A stretch of DNA of 53,313 nt, from contig NZ_AHAM01000189.1 in the NCBI RefSeq assembly GCF_000236565.1, positions 1 to 53,313 of the forward strand, in the 5' to 3' direction. The stretch is from Mesorhizobium alhagi CCNWXJ12-2 (GTDB taxonomy: Bacteria > Pseudomonadota > Alphaproteobacteria > Rhizobiales > Rhizobiaceae). Shown here in pieces: positions 1-8,417 of this stretch. The notes below the pieces were generated by a model. The model saw only the letters and a program-made list of their open reading frames with translations, was not told the DNA's origin and did no database searches. Within the stretch, counting starts at the first letter, position 1, and each line of letters begins with the position of its first letter. The position numbers and the translations under genes are program-made.

Positions 1-151
1 GATGGCCTTCTCAAAGCTCAAGGCCTTGCTCAGAAAAGCGGCCGCACGATCCGTGGATGAACTCTGGTCGGTCGTCGCAGACTGCCTCCCAGCCTTCAAA
101 GCCAACGAATGCCGCAACTATTTCGAGGCCGCTGGATATGAACCGGAGTAA
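1..151 (+). CDS. IS630-family transposase, C-terminal end (cut by window start)
   Basis: Reading from base 2, 49 residues run to the TAA at 149-151. They resemble the C-terminus of IS630-family DDE transposases: a helix with AFSKLKALLRKAA, then LWSVV, and a final NYFEAAGYEPE. The gene enters from outside the window. The AAGTCGAATCTGCTCTAG that follows looks like the terminal end of such an element, which (family knowledge) targets TA within CTAG. The next element starts at exactly this CTAG. Family call made from remembered family sequences, not from a search. Confidence 0.75.
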   Translation, partial: MAFSKLKALLRKAAARSVDELWSVVADCLPAFKANECRNYFEAAGYEPE

Positions 152-162
152 GTCGAATCTGC

Positions 163-178
163 TCTAGTACTACAGTTG
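163..178. repeat. Left terminal inverted repeat of the IS701 element
   Basis: Sixteen bases identical to the reverse complement of 3509-3524. The group II intron begins directly after it at base 179, so the left terminal repeat is now nearly 2 kb from the rest of its element. Confidence 0.8.
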
Positions 179-545
179 GTGCGCCGGGAGACCGGCAAGG
201 AGTAGACGGTGGAAGTCCGTTACGATGAAGGAATAGCGAGCCACATCGGCCCCGAGCCGTGCGCAGGCATCCGTGAGGAGGTCGGCGAAGCGTCGGCAGG
301 GGAGTGCATAGGCCAGCCATTGAGCCGCGAAAGAGGGTTTTTCCGGGCGCCGACGCCGTCAACTGGGCGGAAGGCGAAATGGGCAGGCGCGCAAGCGCGA
401 GTGTCTGTCCGGCCCGGCGTGGTCGGAGACCCTGGCATGTGCAGACGCTCCTTGTACGGGAACCGGGAGATCTCTGGATTGGCCATACACCCCAAGACTA
501 ATGGGGTGGGATGGTCCGCAACGGGAAGGTGAGGAGCCGTAGCCG

Positions 546-2025
546 TTGATGCACGATCCAGAGAAGTCTGACTCCGGCATAGTAGCTGTGAAACCGACGA
601 ACAAAGCCGGGCAACCGGCAGCGGAGCCGGTGGAGCCAAGGCTGGGGACCAAGGGGAACGCGGAACAGCAGCACATGCACCGGACCCAGAGCCGGGCTCG
701 CATGTCCCAGTCGCTGGACCGCGTACGGCAAGCCGCAAGGCTGAGGAAGAAGGAACAGTTCACCGCGCTCTTCCACCATATCAATGTCGACACGCTTCGG
801 ACGGCGTTCTACGCGCTCAGGCGCAAGGCCGCGCCCGGGGTGGATGGCATGACGTGGCAGGACTACGAGGCAGACCTTGAGCGCAAGCTTGAGGACCTGC
901 ACAGACGGGTTCAACGGGGAGCGTACCGCCCGCAACCGTCGCGCCGGACGTACATACCGAAGGCGGATGGAAAGCAGCGGCCGCTGGCGATTGCAGCCCT
1001 GGAAGACAAGGTCGTCCAAGGGGCAACGGTCATGGTGCTCAATGCCATCTATGAAGGTGACTTCTGCGGTTTCTCCTACGGGTTTCGGCCCGGACGAGGA
1101 CCACATGATGCGTTGGACGCTCTGTGCGTGGCGATCGATAAGCGGAAGGTGAACTGGATTTTGGACGCCGACATCCAGAACTTTTTCGGGAGCGTCAGCC
1201 AGGATTGGCTCGTACGCTTCCTGGAACACAGGATCGGCGACAAGCGCATCATCCGCCTGATCCGGAAATGGCTGAAGGCGGGCATCCTCGAAGACGGGAT
1301 CGTGACGGTGGATGACAGGGGTACGGGTCAAGGCTCGGTGATTTCGCCGCTTCTTGGCAACGTTTACCTGCACTACGTCCTCGACTTGTGGGCCCAGCGC
1401 TGGAGACAGCGCGAGGCCACCGGCGACATGATCATCGTGCGCTATGCCGATGATATGATCGTCGGCTTTCGAGCATGAGGGCGACGCTCGTCGTTTCCTC
1501 GATGCGATGCGTGCGAGGCTTGAGGAGTTCATGCTGTTGCTTCATCCGGACAAGACCCGCCTGATTGAGTTTGGCCGCCATGCAGCGGCCAATCGCAAGC
1601 GGCGCGGGCTCAGCAAACCGGAAACCTTCGCGTTTCTAGGCTTCACTTTCATCTGCGGCAGGTCTCGCCGGGGCAGATTCCTGCTCGTGCGGAAGACCCG
1701 GCGAGACCGCATGCAGACGAAGCTCCGAAACATAAAGGAGGAGCTACGGCGCCGAATGCATTGGCCGATCCCTGAGCAGGGGAGATGGTTGAGGCAAGTT
1801 GTTACCGGCCACTTCGCCTATTTTGCCGTGCCGACAAATGGCCGCGCTTTACAGGCGTTCCGATGCCATGTGACCGATCTCTGGCGGCGTACGCTCAGGC
1901 GTCGCAGTCAGCGCAACAGGACAACTTGGACGAGGATCACAAGGTTGGCCGGGGACTGGCTCCCACAAGCCAAAATCCTTCATCCATGGCCAAACCAGCG
2001 CTTCGCCGTCAGGCACCCGAGGTAG
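546..2025 (+). pseudogene. ltrA: Group II intron reverse transcriptase/maturase, frameshifted
   Basis: The first frame (546-1478) holds the N-terminal RT blocks: APGVDGMTW, YIPKADGKQRPL, GFSYGFRPGRG, LDADIQNFF, GQGSVISPLL and the catalytic RYADD. Immediately after YADDMIVGF the frame changes. C at 1470 is an extra base, and removing it would continue into EHEGDARRFLDAM and the second frame (1471-2025). That frame holds the rest of the RT thumb and the maturase X domain (HPDKTRLIEFGR, FLGFTF, AFRCHVTDLWRR, LHPWPNQRFAVRHPR). The protein ends at a TAG one base before domain V and no HNH endonuclease domain is visible. The start is uncertain; ATGs at 546, 549 and further in are possible. A single-base insertion, rather than programmed frameshifting, is the simplest explanation. 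Confidence 0.85.
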
Positions 2026-2099
2026 GAGCCGAGTGCCCGAATTGGGCTCGCTCGGATCTGCGCGGGGGGCGCTCAGCAATGGGCGTCCCTACCGTGAAC
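2026..2099 (+). ncRNA. Group II intron domains V and VI
   Basis: Domain V is 34 nt (2026-2059), opening with GAGCCGAG and closing with CTCGGATC, with a terminal GAAU-type loop around 2039. Domain VI follows as a GGGGGGCGC / GCGTCCCTACC stem with the likely bulged branch-point A at 2091. In the basal helix the third pair, normally a G-U wobble of the catalytic triad region, appears as G opposite A here. Pairing was judged by eye and not folded. Confidence 0.72.
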
Positions 2100-2265
2100 A
2101 GATGACCTCTTTTCTTGTAGTGAGCGATCATGGCCTGGGCTTGATGCCGTCGTCGCCAAAGCGACCAGGCGAAAATGAAGGCACGGCTGTGAAGCTTTCG
2201 CCTGATGAGGCGCATGATCAACGTTCGAATTTCGGCGACGGTGGGGATGAGAGCGATTTTGCGCG

Positions 2266-3453
2266 TCAGGCTGCGATTGCTGACTTTGGACTCGTTTCGT
2301 TCGGTTTGCCGAGAGCCGAACGGCGCAAATCGGCGCCGAGTTTGGCCAGGAAAGCGGCTGCCGCCATGACCAGCGTCATATGACGGTGCCAGCCGTGCCA
2401 TGAGCGGGCTTCGCAATGATCGAGACCGAGATCGTCCTTGGCGCGCTGGAAACATTCCTCGATCGTCCAGCGCAAGCCCGCGGCGCCGGCCAGTTCTACG
2501 AGCGTCGCGTCCGCGGGCGCAAACACCAGATAAAAGCTAAGCGCATGCGGATCGGAGCGGCTCCTGCGGATGAGGACGTAGCGGGCAAAGCCTTCGTCCA
2601 CGACATAGGGCAGAGCAATGCGTGCCCAGTCGTAGAGCCTGAGGCCCTTGGCGCCTTCACCCGCCGGAAGCGCCTGCCAGGCCTCGGCGGCGAGTTCCTC
2701 GGCCATCTCTTTCGGATCCGTCTGCAGCAGCCCCTGATCGGTCAGCATGCGCAAGGTATGATTGGACCGTATCGCAAGAACATAAGGCTGTCGGCGCTCC
2801 TCGAGCATGCGCCGGGTCTGATAATCCCCGCCATAGGCTGCGTCGGCCAGAACCCACGCGCACGGCACACCCCTGTCGAGCGCGTCGGCCAACATGGCGC
2901 GCGCGATCGCCGGCTTGGTCGCGAATGCCACGTCTTCGGGAATATGCGCAGCCCTGCGGCGCGCCTCGTCCTTGGCCCACGCTTCCGGCAAGTAAAGCCG
3001 CCGATCGATGAGTGCCTGGCCGAAACGGCTGGCATAGGCGGCAAACACGCCAACCTGACAGTTTTCGATCCGACCGGCGGTTCCCGAATATTGCCGCGCG
3101 ACCCCAACCGAATGCTGGCCTTTCTTCAGGAAACCGGTGTCATCGACAACCAGCACACCCGATCGGTCGCCAAGCGCCTCAGTGACATAGTCAAAAACAA
3201 CAGCGCGCATCATCTCGCAATCCCAATGCGAGCGGCCAAGCAGCGCCTGCATCCGCCACGGCCTCTCCAGGCCCGCCTGTTCGGCCAGCAGCCAGCCGGT
3301 CTTGCGCTCAATCCCCGACAAAAGACCGTCGATGAACGCACCGCAGCTCGCGCGCGCTTCCGAGCGACGGAACACCGAACAAAGCCGGCCTTTCAATGCC
3401 GTCAGTTCCCGCTCCCAACCAATCCCGGATCCAGCCCAGTCCGAAACAGACAT
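2266..3453 (-). CDS. IS701-family transposase (probable C-terminal frameshift)
   Basis: A 395-residue DDE transposase: an N-terminal region typical of IS701 (GLERKTGWLLAEQAGLERPW-like), the first Asp in VLVVDDTGFLKKG, the second in WVLADAAYGG, and the Glu in RWTIEECFQRAKDDLGLD. The frame stops at 2266 after GKPNETSPKSAIAA. Typical family C-terminal sequence (ALIPTVAEIR, then AFIFAWSLWRRRHQAQA and HYKKRGHL) continues in another minus-strand frame down to about 2106. The gene therefore probably suffered a frameshift near 2270-2290. The last codons were then displaced by the intron. Confidence 0.8.
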   Translation of the reverse strand: MSVSDWAGSGIGWERELTALKGRLCSVFRRSEARASCGAFIDGLLSGIERKTGWLLAEQAGLERPWRMQALLGRSHWDCEMMRAVVFDYVTEALGDRSGVLVVDDTGFLKKGQHSVGVARQYSGTAGRIENCQVGVFAAYASRFGQALIDRRLYLPEAWAKDEARRRAAHIPEDVAFATKPAIARAMLADALDRGVPCAWVLADAAYGGDYQTRRMLEERRQPYVLAIRSNHTLRMLTDQGLLQTDPKEMAEELAAEAWQALPAGEGAKGLRLYDWARIALPYVVDEGFARYVLIRRSRSDPHALSFYLVFAPADATLVELAGAAGLRWTIEECFQRAKDDLGLDHCEARSWHGWHRHMTLVMAAAAFLAKLGADLRRSALGKPNETSPKSAIAA

Positions 3454-3508
3454 TCCAGATTCTCCTCAAGCTAAACGCCTGAGATGAATCATGATTTGGC
3501 ATCAATTG

Positions 3509-3524
3509 CAACTGTAGTACTAGA
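3509..3524. repeat. Right terminal inverted repeat of the IS701 element
   Basis: Perfect inverted partner of 163-178. It ends in CTAG(A) and abuts the IS256 transposase remnant that starts at 3525. Confidence 0.8.
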
Positions 3525-3830
3525 CGTGAGGCGTCCATCAGGGCTGCTTTTCGCGCGTCGGCCACAGCCTCCCACTGGGTTTCGGCATCGGCCTTCGTGT
3601 CCTGCGCGAAGATGGTCGTCGGCATCGCGGCAACCGCCATGCGCTGCTTATAAGAGTCGGCGCGCGCGCAAGCGGATTGCGCTCCAGTGACTGCGGCATC
3701 TCTGGTGCGTGGCGTGAACACCCGGCGGGCGGCGGCGCGCAGGCCCTTGTGGTCGTCTCGATGACCAGCGTCCCACCGCCCAGGCCGCGAGTTCGCGGCC
3801 GAGATGGGGTTTCAGTCCCACGCCCTGCCA
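3525..3830 (-). pseudogene. IS256-family transposase remnant
   Basis: On the minus strand, pieces typical of IS256 transposases appear in shifting frames: LGGGTLVI (about 3770-3790), DDHKGLRAAARRVF (about 3720-3760), HATHQRCRSHW, KQRMAVAA, then TIFAQDTKADAETQWEAVAD and ALMDASR at the left edge. The last piece is cut by the IS701 right repeat at 3524. At least three frame changes are needed, so it is dead. The C-terminal part is missing and does not resume on the left side of the IS701 element. Confidence 0.7.
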
Positions 3831-3941
3831 TTGCCACCGAGGGCGTCGTTGCAGCCTACGAACAGATCGTCGGTGAGAAGTGGAAACCCTTCGAGCGGGC
3901 CGTCGAAAAAACTGCGAAACGAATCCACCTCCACTGGGGCT

Positions 3942-3968
3942 GGGGGCCTGCCGCGTTCGGCAGCCCCC
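3942..3968. other. Strong GC hairpin in the gap before the transporter operon
   Basis: GGGGG (3942-3946), a bulged C, CTGCCG (3948-3953), a CGTT loop, CGGCAG (3958-3963) and CCCCC (3964-3968). Eleven GC-rich base pairs make a stable stem. Neither side has a T tract, so it is not a classical intrinsic terminator. It could insulate the operon from transcription through the IS cluster. The rest of 3831-4061 holds nothing recognisable. Confidence 0.4.
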
Positions 3969-4061
3969 AAATATGCTGCAGGACACAATACGGATGCGGC
4001 AACGCCACCGGGTCAAGATTTGCGCATTGGGGATTGACGAAGGAAAACTCGAATGCTTCTA

Positions 4062-4098
4062 TTCTCGATCTTCAATAAGCGGTCTCGTTAATCGAGAA
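4062..4098 (+). promoter_or_regulatory. Predicted operator upstream of the amine transporter operon
   Basis: TTCTCGAT (4062-4069) and ATCGAGAA (4091-4098) form a perfect 8-bp inverted repeat. Nested inside is TCTCG-TTAAT-CGAGA (4083-4097). The string TCTCGTTAAT and the string ATCGAGAAA recur upstream of the aldehyde dehydrogenase at 10805-10842. The site ends 23 bases before the first start codon. The IclR regulator encoded at the end of this operon is the obvious candidate to bind it (inference). Confidence 0.55.
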
Positions 4099-4121
4099 AA
4101 ACGGAATAGGCACCCTCAGCC

Positions 4122-5213
4122 ATGGTTCAGCCCCCGATACATGTCGGCATGACCGGCATATCCAAGACCTACGACGGCCATAGCTTCGTCGTCCGCGATC
4201 TCAACCTTGAGATCGCAAAGGGTGAATTCCTCACGCTTCTAGGTCCTTCGGGGTCGGGCAAGACGACGACGCTGATGATGCTCGCTGGCTTCGAATATCC
4301 CTCAAGTGGCGAAATCACGCTTGACGGGCGGCCGATTCAGGACAAGCCGCCGGAAAAGCGGAACATCGGCATGGTGTTCCAGAACTATGCGCTCTTCCCG
4401 CATATGACCGTCGCCGAGAATGTTGGGTACTCATTGCGGGTGCGCGGCCTTTCCAAGGAGCAGATCGGCGCTCGCGTCGGCGAAGCGCTGGCGATGGTGC
4501 AGCTTTCCAATCTTGCGCAACGGAAGCCGACAGCCTTGTCGGGCGGTCAGCAACAAAGGGTCGCGCTCGCACGGGCACTTGTCTTCGAGCCCAGCCTTGT
4601 CTTGATGGATGAACCACTTGGTGCCCTGGACAAAAAGCTGCGCGAGGACCTGCAACTCGAAATTCGTCGGATCGCCGATCGGCTTGACCTCACGGTCGTC
4701 TATGTGACGCACGATCAGCATGAAGCGCTGACGATGTCCGATAAGATCGCCATCTTTAGCGACGGCTGCATTCAGCAGATCGGCTCGGCGCAGGAGATCT
4801 ATGGTTGTCCTGCCAACCGTTTCGTAGCCGAGTTCGTTGGCGACAATAACTGTCTCGATGCGAAAGTCGTCTCGATCGAAGGCGACCTGGTGCGCGCAAG
4901 GCTCGTCGGCGGGCAGGAAATGCGGGCCCGCAGCAGCGTGCACTCGAAGGTCGATCAGCGCGCGACGATTGCCATCAGACCGGAGAGCGTGCGCATCGCG
5001 GTGCAGGAGCGCGCAGAAACGCTGCGCGGCCAGGTCTGCGACGTCATCTACTGTGGTGACCAGTTCCGGATCCACGTCGAACTGCCGGGCGGGGAACGGT
5101 TAATTGCGAAGAGTTCATCATCGTTAGGGGTTCCGATGGAGAAGGGCAGACCTGTCCTTCTCGATTGGGAGCCGCACGATGCATGGGCGCTCGACGGCAG
5201 ACAACGCAACTGA
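4122..5213 (+). CDS. ABC transporter ATP-binding protein, polyamine type (PotA-like)
   Basis: A 363-residue importer ATPase. Walker A is GPSGSGKTT (41-49), the Q-loop lies in MVFQNYALFPHMT (about 84-96), the signature LSGGQQQR starts at residue 139, Walker B is LVLMDEP (159-165) and the H-loop His is 197 in YVTHDQH. A C-terminal TOBE domain (about 270-360) is typical of the spermidine/putrescine and iron(III) importer class. It is the first gene of an operon with a binding protein, two permeases, an oxidase and an IclR regulator. The partners make polyamines or related amines the most likely cargo, but the ATPase alone does not show this. Confidence 0.9.
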   Translation: MVQPPIHVGMTGISKTYDGHSFVVRDLNLEIAKGEFLTLLGPSGSGKTTTLMMLAGFEYPSSGEITLDGRPIQDKPPEKRNIGMVFQNYALFPHMTVAENVGYSLRVRGLSKEQIGARVGEALAMVQLSNLAQRKPTALSGGQQQRVALARALVFEPSLVLMDEPLGALDKKLREDLQLEIRRIADRLDLTVVYVTHDQHEALTMSDKIAIFSDGCIQQIGSAQEIYGCPANRFVAEFVGDNNCLDAKVVSIEGDLVRARLVGGQEMRARSSVHSKVDQRATIAIRPESVRIAVQERAETLRGQVCDVIYCGDQFRIHVELPGGERLIAKSSSSLGVPMEKGRPVLLDWEPHDAWALDGRQRN

Positions 5214-5233
5214 AAATCCAGAGAGGACATCAC

Positions 5234-6283
5234 ATGCTACGAGCGAGTTTCTTCAAGCGATCATGGCTGGTCGGGCTGATCTTGGCCGCAGGAGCCTTCC
5301 CTGCTACGGCAGACGGCCTGACGGTCGTGTCCTGGGGTGGGGCCCTGCAGGAGGCACAGGCAAAAACTTTTTTCGATCCATATGCAAAAATGAAGAACAT
5401 CACCGTGACTCAGGATACCTGGAGCGGTGAACTGGCCAAGCTGCGTGCCATGGTCGACAGTGGCAATGTCGCGTGGGATGTTATCGACGTCGATCCGCAA
5501 ACCGGGGCGACCGCATGCGACCAGGGGTTGCTTGAGAAGATCGGCTCTGACACGGCCTTCAAGTCCGCAGGCCTCGTCGATGGCGCCCTTACCGACTGCG
5601 CGGTGGGAACAAGCGTGTACGCAACCATCCTTGCGTTTCAGAAACAGGCGTTCCCGAAGGCGCCCACCAGACTGACGGACATTTTCGACACAACGAACTT
5701 CCCGGGCAAACGTGGCTTTCGCAAGAGCCCCGTCGACACGCTTGAACTCGCCTTGATTGCCGACGGCGTCGCGACGGCTGATGTCTACGCCACTCTGGCA
5801 ACCGCAGAGGGCGTTGATCGGGCCTTCAAGAAGCTCGACACAATCAAGAAGGATATAGTTTGGTGGGAGGCTGGCGCGCAACCGCCGCAGCTTCTGAAGT
5901 CCGGCGAGGTGAAGATGGCGCTGGCCTGGAACGGCCGCATAGCGGACGCCAATGCCAAGGAAAATGCCGATCTTGGGATCGCCTGGACCAATCAGATCCG
6001 CGGCTTCGACATGTGGGTCATCCCATCCGGTTCCAAGAACATGGAGCGGGCCAAGGATTTCGTGGCCTTCACCGTCAAGCCGGACGTCAATGCCGCCTTG
6101 AGCAACCACATTGCCTATGGTCCAACCGTAAAGGCGGCCAGCGATCTCGTCGCCAAGGACGTGCTGCCGAACCTGCCGTCAGCTCCTGAGAACAGTGAGG
6201 CGGCCTTGGCCCAAGACGGAGCATTTTGGGCCAAGAACAGCGACACGCTGAACGCCCGATTCGCCAGCTGGATTTCCCAGTAG
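5234..6283 (+). CDS. ABC transporter substrate-binding protein, polyamine (PotD-like) family
   Basis: A 349-residue periplasmic protein. The ATG at 5234 follows a GAGAGGA ribosome site and gives a proper signal peptide: positive KR, a hydrophobic stretch WLVGLILAAGAFPA, then cleavage near ATA-DG. A longer frame upstream from 5165 lacks this logic. The mature protein starts LTVVSWGGALQEAQ, the usual opening of family 1/8 solute-binding proteins that carry putrescine, spermidine or opines. Spacing to the ATPase is 20 bases. Ligand specificity cannot be read from the sequence. Confidence 0.9.
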   Translation: MLRASFFKRSWLVGLILAAGAFPATADGLTVVSWGGALQEAQAKTFFDPYAKMKNITVTQDTWSGELAKLRAMVDSGNVAWDVIDVDPQTGATACDQGLLEKIGSDTAFKSAGLVDGALTDCAVGTSVYATILAFQKQAFPKAPTRLTDIFDTTNFPGKRGFRKSPVDTLELALIADGVATADVYATLATAEGVDRAFKKLDTIKKDIVWWEAGAQPPQLLKSGEVKMALAWNGRIADANAKENADLGIAWTNQIRGFDMWVIPSGSKNMERAKDFVAFTVKPDVNAALSNHIAYGPTVKAASDLVAKDVLPNLPSAPENSEAALAQDGAFWAKNSDTLNARFASWISQ

Positions 6284-6308
6284 GCCGATCAGTGGGAGGT
6301 CTTAGACA

Positions 6309-7610
6309 ATGCTTCCGTACGGCGACGTGGGCTTGTTCATGACGCAGGATGATGCGCCTGCGGCAAAACGCGCGTCGCCGACGACGGGTGTCGACGTTCG
6401 CTCTTCGATCAGGCGCGACAGCAACCGGAGGACAGTCCTGGCTGCCCTTCCGGCGGCGCCGCTCCTGATCTTTCTGCTTCTGTTCATGGTGATCCCGTTA
6501 GGCTCGATCTTACATACGTCGCTGTCGGATGGAGAAATCGACAAGGCCCTGCCACGAACCACGCACGCGCTTTCGGCCTGGGACGGAGAAGACCTGCCGC
6601 CCCCGGCCGTCTACATGATGCTTGGACGGGAGCTGGAGGCGGCGAGCAGCGCCGGATCCCTGCGCCCGCTCGGGCGTCGGGTGGGGTACGAATTGTCGCG
6701 CGGAATGCAGATCATTCTCGACGGCCATCGGGGACTGTCAGGCGACTTCGATCGCGCCGACCCCCAGGGCTGGAAAGCCGAGCTGATCAAGGCGGAGCCG
6801 GCTTGGGGCCAACGCGGAATCTGGAGCGTCATCAAGCGGCACAACGGTCGTTACAGCGCCTTCTATTTCCGATGGGCGACGGGCATTCCTGTGAAGATCG
6901 ACGCAGATGGTCGGTCGTCGCTCGAAACCGCCTATGAATTTCGCTCGATCTATCTCAGGACAATACTCATCAGCCTCATTGTGACGGGCCTTACGATCGT
7001 GATCGGATACCCGGTTGCGTATGTCATCGCCAATTCCAGTGGGGGGATGGCGGCAGTCCTCCTGTTCTTCATTCTCCTCCCGTTCTGGACCTCGCTGCTG
7101 GTGCGGACCATGTCGTGGATCGTCTTTCTCCAGACGAACGGTGTGCTTAACAATGCGCTGGCTGGAATGGGGCTGCGTTCCGAGCCGCTGTCCCTACTTT
7201 ACACGCGCATGGCGACGATCATCGCGATGATCCAGATCCAACTGCCATTCACGGTCCTGCCCATGATCAGCGTGATGCGGGCAATTCCGGTGAACCAGGT
7301 CAAGGCAGCCCGCAGCCTTGGTGCGGGCCCGCTCCTGGCCCACGCCACGATTTTTCTGCCGCAGGCAATTCCAGGCGTTGCGGCCGGCGGACTTCTCACC
7401 TTTGTCCTGTGCCTTGGATTCTACCTGACCCCGGCATTGGTCGGCGGTCCGTCGGATCAGATGGTGAGCTTCTTCATTGCAAGATTTACCAATGAGGAAC
7501 TGAATTGGGGGCTCGCTTCGGCACTCAGCGTCGTCCTGATCGTCGCAGCGGGTATCGTTGCTCTGCCCCTGGCGCGACATGTCGCACGTCACTCATCGGA
7601 TCGGATCTGA
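6309..7610 (+). CDS. ABC transporter permease 1 (PotB-like) with a large periplasmic insertion
   Basis: A 433-residue permease. TM1 lies at about 47-68 and the next membrane segment only at about 217-238, leaving roughly 150 hydrophilic residues outside the membrane between them. The remaining segments and the EAA-type loop (KAARSLGAGPLLAHATIFLP, about residues 330-350) are standard binding-protein-dependent permease features. Ordinary PotB proteins are about 280-310 residues, so the length difference is this insertion. GGGAGG about 10 bases upstream supports the start at 6309; ATG at 6339 is an alternative. Confidence 0.88.
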   Translation: MLPYGDVGLFMTQDDAPAAKRASPTTGVDVRSSIRRDSNRRTVLAALPAAPLLIFLLLFMVIPLGSILHTSLSDGEIDKALPRTTHALSAWDGEDLPPPAVYMMLGRELEAASSAGSLRPLGRRVGYELSRGMQIILDGHRGLSGDFDRADPQGWKAELIKAEPAWGQRGIWSVIKRHNGRYSAFYFRWATGIPVKIDADGRSSLETAYEFRSIYLRTILISLIVTGLTIVIGYPVAYVIANSSGGMAAVLLFFILLPFWTSLLVRTMSWIVFLQTNGVLNNALAGMGLRSEPLSLLYTRMATIIAMIQIQLPFTVLPMISVMRAIPVNQVKAARSLGAGPLLAHATIFLPQAIPGVAAGGLLTFVLCLGFYLTPALVGGPSDQMVSFFIARFTNEELNWGLASALSVVLIVAAGIVALPLARHVARHSSDRI

Positions 7611-7612
7611 GC

Positions 7613-8413
7613 ATGAGCCGCCGCGTCTATTCCGAGTTTCCTGCCTACATTCGGATCCCGCTTTATGCGTTTGTGGGGATCGCGCTTCTACTGTTGATGC
7701 TTCCGCTAGCGGTCGCGCTTCCGATCTCGATCAATGCCGATCCCTGGTTCACCTACCCATTCCGTGCAATCTCTCTTCGTTGGTTCACTCAGCTTTTTTC
7801 CTCGCCTTTATGGACCGGGGCTATGGTCAACAGTCTCGTGATTGCCGTTTCCACGACGGCCGTCGCCACAATTTTGGGCACGCTCGCGGCAATCGGGCTT
7901 GTCAATCCACGGTTTCCGTTCCGCGCCGCCGTGATGGCGCTCGCGATCTCGCCTATGATCGTTCCCGTCGTCGTGCTGGGCCTCGGTCTGTTCATTTTCT
8001 TTTCGCCGCTCGGGCTCAACTATTCGTTCGCTGGCGTCGTTATTGCCCACACCATTCTTGCATCGCCCTTCGTTGTGATCACCGTCACGGCGACACTGAC
8101 GCGCTTCGACTTTAGCCTGATGCGGGCCGCGGCGGGTCTCGGCGCCGGCCGGGTGACGGCATTTCGAACGGTGATGCTTCCAATTATCGCTCCAGGCGTA
8201 GCAGCCGGGGCGATCTTCGCATTCGCCTCGTCATTCGACGAAGTGGTGATGGTACTGTTTATTGCCGGGCCTCAGCAGCGCACGGTTCCAAAACAAATGT
8301 TCACTGGACTGCGTGAACAGCTCGATCCCACGATCCTGGCCGCCGCCGCGGTGATGATCCTACTGACGAGTTGCCTGATGGCTGTAGCCTACAACGCCAA
8401 TAGAAAAAGGTAA
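7613..8413 (+). CDS. ABC transporter permease 2 (PotC-like)
   Basis: A 266-residue integral membrane protein with about six hydrophobic segments and an EAA loop (RAAAGLGAGRVTAFRTVMLP). The start at 7613 (MSRRVYSEF) lies 2 bases after the stop of the first permease, suggesting translational coupling. A longer frame from 7505 overlaps permease 1 and is not supported. Together with the ATPase, binding protein and permease 1 it completes an importer. Confidence 0.9.
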   Translation: MSRRVYSEFPAYIRIPLYAFVGIALLLLMLPLAVALPISINADPWFTYPFRAISLRWFTQLFSSPLWTGAMVNSLVIAVSTTAVATILGTLAAIGLVNPRFPFRAAVMALAISPMIVPVVVLGLGLFIFFSPLGLNYSFAGVVIAHTILASPFVVITVTATLTRFDFSLMRAAAGLGAGRVTAFRTVMLPIIAPGVAAGAIFAFASSFDEVVMVLFIAGPQQRTVPKQMFTGLREQLDPTILAAAAVMILLTSCLMAVAYNANRKR

Positions 8414-8417
8414 CCGA

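Larger units (their letters stand above)
179..2099 (+). mobile_element. Group II intron with broken reverse transcriptase
   Basis: It begins with GTGCG, the conserved 5' end of group II introns, and contains an RT/maturase reading frame. It ends with a recognisable domain V (2026-2059) and domain VI (about 2060-2093), then ACCGTGAAC, giving a 3' boundary at about 2099 (an AY end). Bases 179-545 would hold ribozyme domains I to III. The intron is in plus orientation, opposite to the host transposase, and splits the left terminal repeat. Mobility by its own protein is doubtful because the RT is frameshifted. Confidence 0.82.
164..3523. mobile_element. IS701-family insertion sequence interrupted by a group II intron
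   Basis: The ends are inverted repeats: bases 163-178 (TCTAGTACTACAGTTG) and 3509-3524 (its exact reverse complement). Both outer ends carry CTAG (164-167 and 3520-3523). This fits a 4-bp target duplication of the CTAG type known for IS701, although CTAG is itself palindromic and so cannot be separated from the repeat. The transposase is on the minus strand (2266-3453). A group II intron (179-2099) sits one base inside the left repeat. Without it the element would be about 1.4 kb, a normal IS701 size. The left flank is an IS630 end and the right flank an IS256 remnant. Confidence 0.75.

Noticed and set aside
498-1532. Long minus-strand reading frame of 344 codons opposite the RT
   Set aside because: It is the antisense shadow of the RT coding frame, with no recognisable domain and arginine/proline-rich composition.
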